From Deltaproteobacteria bacterium (GTDB lineage Bacteria > Desulfobacterota > Syntrophobacteria > BM002), in the NCBI GenBank assembly GCA_020350905.1, contig CP070843.1:3527655-3533516 (forward strand): DNA of 5,862 bases. Reading direction: 5' to 3'. A program made the position numbers and the translations under genes. The notes beneath the pieces are model-generated. The model had not been told where the DNA came from and did no database searches. It saw only the letters and a list, made by a program, of their open reading frames with translations. Below are positions 4,686 through 5,862 of the stretch, one piece after another. Every line of letters begins with the position of its first letter. Position 1 is the first letter of the stretch.

Positions 4686-5129
4686 GTGAGAGAGTTCACC
4701 AAAAAACACCTGGAGGAGATTCTAGGCCTTAAACGCGGGACGGTCGATCACTACTATCGAGAGGAACTTGTCAAGCCTGAAATTGACGATCCTACCGGAC
4801 GAGGCACCCGGCGGAGGTACTCAGCGAGAAACTTGATTGAATTTGCCATGATTCGTGAACTGGTGGCAAGCGGAATACCTATCAAAAAGATCAAGCAACT
4901 TTTTGTAGAGGCCCGAAAACTTGGAGCCGTCGAGTGGTTCGACCCTAATGCAGAGTGGCTGAAGAAATCCAGAGTGCTCTTGGTGGTGTTTCGACAGGGC
5001 GAACCGGTTTTTGAGTTCAATTGGAGATCAGACGCGGTTACTCTTGACAGGGTGATGAAGGGGCGTACCTCCGCGACCATCATTGACGTCAGTGCTATCG
5101 CCGGACAGTTAAAGGAGTTCATCACATAA
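4686..5129 (+). CDS. MerR-family transcriptional regulator
   Basis: A 147-residue DNA-binding regulator. Residues 4-30 form the MerR helix-turn-helix (FTKKHLEEILGLKRGTVDHY, then YREELVKP), the wing holds the arginine-rich GRGTRRRYS (38-46), and the second helix pair is NLIEFAMIRELVASGIPIKKIKQLF (49-73). Residues 80-147 are a compact effector domain (WFDPNAEWLKKSRVLLVVF, FEFNWRSD, IDVSAIAGQLKEF) that I do not recognise; it has no cysteines, so metal or redox sensing of the MerR/SoxR kind is unlikely. I chose the GTG at 4686 because AAAGGGGA sits five bases upstream and the HTH starts at once; the open frame back to a TTG at 4596 adds 30 residues without a ribosome site. It stands alone. A promoter at 4273-4301, an IHF site and a dyad lie upstream. 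The target genes are unknown. Confidence 0.85.
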   Translation: MREFTKKHLEEILGLKRGTVDHYYREELVKPEIDDPTGRGTRRRYSARNLIEFAMIRELVASGIPIKKIKQLFVEARKLGAVEWFDPNAEWLKKSRVLLVVFRQGEPVFEFNWRSDAVTLDRVMKGRTSATIIDVSAIAGQLKEFIT

Positions 5130-5178
5130 TTTTTTTGAGCTATATGAACATCTATCACCTGTTACATGGAAGATGGGG

Positions 5179-5369
5179 ATGGAAGGCAAACAGATAAAAG
5201 CTATGAGCAAAACGTATGGCATTAAAGCCATTGTTTTGGCTAAGTGTGCCGAGGTTTATTTTCGCGGCTCAGCCTCATTGAAAACGAACATATCACAGCC
5301 CGTGAAGATGAAAAGGAGCGGCTTAGAGTGGCACTTTCTGAACTCGTGAAGGAGCCAAAGGACGAGTAG
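5179..5369 (+). pseudogene. Possible frameshifted small gene of unknown function
   Basis: An ATG at 5179 with GGAAG six bases upstream opens a frame reading MEGKQIKAMSKTYGIKA and so on, to a TGA at 5347-5349. A second frame, open from a GTG at 5244 to TAG at 5367-5369, ends in a very protein-like charged helix (ENEHITAREDEKERLRVAL then SELVKEPKDE). Joining the two near 5275-5280 by one frame change would give a product of roughly 60 residues. I cannot name it. A similar tail (ELVKGPKDD) recurs at 5674-5700. The two frames might instead be separate tiny ORFs, or neither may be coding. Confidence 0.25.
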
Positions 5370-5381
5370 CGAAGAGATAAA

Positions 5382-5447
5382 CAGTAGCCCTAAACTAAAT
5401 ATTCAATGGGGTCCCTTACTATCTCCGGTCTAGGGCTGCTGAATATT
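5382..5447 (+). other. Candidate H-type pseudoknot RNA structure
   Basis: Stem 1 pairs 5382-5395 (CAGTAGCCCTAAAC) with 5428-5441 (GTCTAGGGCTGCTG): 14 positions with one mismatch and one G-U. Stem 2 pairs 5398-5405 (AATATTCA, in the loop of stem 1) with 5440-5447 (TGAATATT), eight perfect pairs immediately 3' of stem 1. The order A-B-A'-B' is that of an H-type pseudoknot, with two bases shared between stems. It might equally be remnants of element ends. No promoter was identified for it. Confidence 0.35.
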
Positions 5448-5456
5448 ACTATCTCC
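5416..5456. repeat. 11-base direct repeat, 30-base period
   Basis: TTACTATCTCC occurs exactly at 5416-5426 and 5446-5456. One copy lies in the loop and the other overlaps the 3' end of the paired structure at 5382-5447. With only two copies and no conserved 30-mer it is not a CRISPR array. Confidence 0.6.
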
Positions 5457-5568
5457 TTACCAAAATCCGCTTCGGGTGTCAATGATGCTGCAGGGCATTG
5501 GGGAATAACAGATTGAAATCACGCGGAAACAATGGTGGCGAAGTAACTTCCGGAGAGGATCTAGGAGT

Positions 5569-5580
5569 TGGCGATCGCCA
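5569..5580. repeat. 12-bp perfect palindrome TGGCGATCGCCA
   Basis: A self-complementary sequence containing GCGATCGC. A single occurrence; possible operator or modification site, with no gene context to choose between them. Confidence 0.3.
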
Positions 5581-5695
5581 GCTTGAGAACGGGCGCAAAT
5601 TTGCTAGTTTGGGAACTCAAGATTAAGGACGAGGCTTGCCTACGACCTCGATCCCCTACACGATCGCAGAAAAGAACTTGTGAAGGGTCCAAAAG

Positions 5696-5854
5696 ATGAC
5701 AGCCGAAACCAAGGCCCTTTTGCGGGAGAATTTGTTGCTCGACGCCCATTTAGTCTTGCGGGAAGCAGCCGATCTCAAGTGCAAATTTAGCATTGAGTTA
5801 AGGGCTATTCGAGATGAAGAAGAGCACAGAAGGGAGAGTTTCATGAGTTCTTAA
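5696..5854 (+). CDS. Small hypothetical protein, 52 residues
   Basis: An open frame starting ATG ACA GCC GAA and ending TAA, encoding a leucine- and charge-rich, probably helical protein (TAETKALLRENLLLDAHL at 2-19, RAIRDEEEHRRES at 36-48). GAAGGG lies eight bases before the ATG, a good ribosome site. It has no signal peptide, membrane segment or zinc motif; one cysteine (C29). I recognise no family. Its start codon falls within the DNA that resembles the tail of the remnant at 5179-5369. Coding is supported by the ribosome site and helix-like composition only, and the minus-strand open frames across it look like shadows. Confidence 0.4.
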   Translation: MTAETKALLRENLLLDAHLVLREAADLKCKFSIELRAIRDEEEHRRESFMSS

Positions 5855-5862
5855 CCGAGTTG

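Larger units (their letters stand above)
5130..5695. other. Low-coding region after the MerR gene
   Basis: No full-length gene can be supported in these 566 bases. They contain a probable frameshifted small gene (5179-5369), a paired-stem structure with an 11-base direct repeat (5382-5456), a short open frame near 5490-5629 of unknown meaning, and a 12-bp palindrome (5569-5580). Broken coding frames and repeated fragments suggest decayed accessory DNA. Confidence 0.45.

Noticed and set aside
4400..4732. 110-residue open frame on the plus strand with CVC and CAFC cysteines
   Set aside because: No ribosome site before the ATG, composition unlike the real genes, and a 47-base out-of-frame overlap with the start of the MerR gene.
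386..5129. ihfA with MerR as the classical pheT-ihfA-merR neighbourhood
   Set aside because: The MerR gene is 4 kb away on the other strand and its sequence is unlike the regulator usually adjacent to ihfA.
5416..5456. CRISPR-like repeat with 30-base period
   Set aside because: Only two 11-base copies, no conserved longer repeat and no cas genes.
5569..5580. GCGATCGC as a cyanobacterial HIP1 element
   Set aside because: A single copy; in cyanobacteria the motif is dense, and the gene content does not suggest a cyanobacterium.

Overview
The window looks like a chromosomal stretch of a Gram-negative bacterium, most likely a deltaproteobacterium (Desulfobacterota). That is inference: it rests on PilZ proteins beside an IHF gene, a near-consensus sigma-54 promoter, Shine-Dalgarno-led genes of moderate GC and pyrimidine-rich intergenic repeats. 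No rRNA, tRNA, CRISPR array or intact insertion sequence is visible.

Left part (1-1300, minus strand): a PilZ protein, an IHF alpha-type DNA-bending protein and a second, paralogous PilZ protein lie in one direction. Upstream of the outer PilZ gene is an excellent sigma-54 (-24/-12) promoter and, in the predicted leader, a 9-bp perfect hairpin. The set suggests c-di-GMP-responsive proteins co-regulated with an architectural protein that often assists sigma-54 promoters.

Middle (1500-3720): a secreted or membrane-anchored zinc peptidase of the MA-like (gluzincin) type on the plus strand faces a two-gene minus-strand operon. That operon is a NadM-like nucleotidyltransferase overlapping by 4 bases with a CDP-alcohol phosphatidyltransferase. 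The pair could make and then use an activated (CDP-linked) alcohol, but the substrates cannot be read from the sequence.

Right part (3720-5862): about 970 bases with no convincing gene but rich in ordered DNA signals: two ATAGCA-N4-TGCTAT dyads 32 bp apart, five helically phased GGTAA/TTACC words, a third N4-spaced dyad, a good sigma-70 promoter followed by a hairpin, and a perfect IHF consensus. These lead to a MerR-family regulator with a GTG start. Beyond it lies a decayed-looking region with a frameshifted small gene remnant, a possible H-type pseudoknot with an 11-bp direct repeat, and a small 52-residue ORF with a good ribosome site.

Short 7-bp tandem repeats of related sequence occur in four intergenic spots. 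The main leads are the nucleotidyltransferase/CDP-alcohol transferase pair, the sigma-54/PilZ/IHF cluster and the unexplained operator-dense region before the MerR gene.
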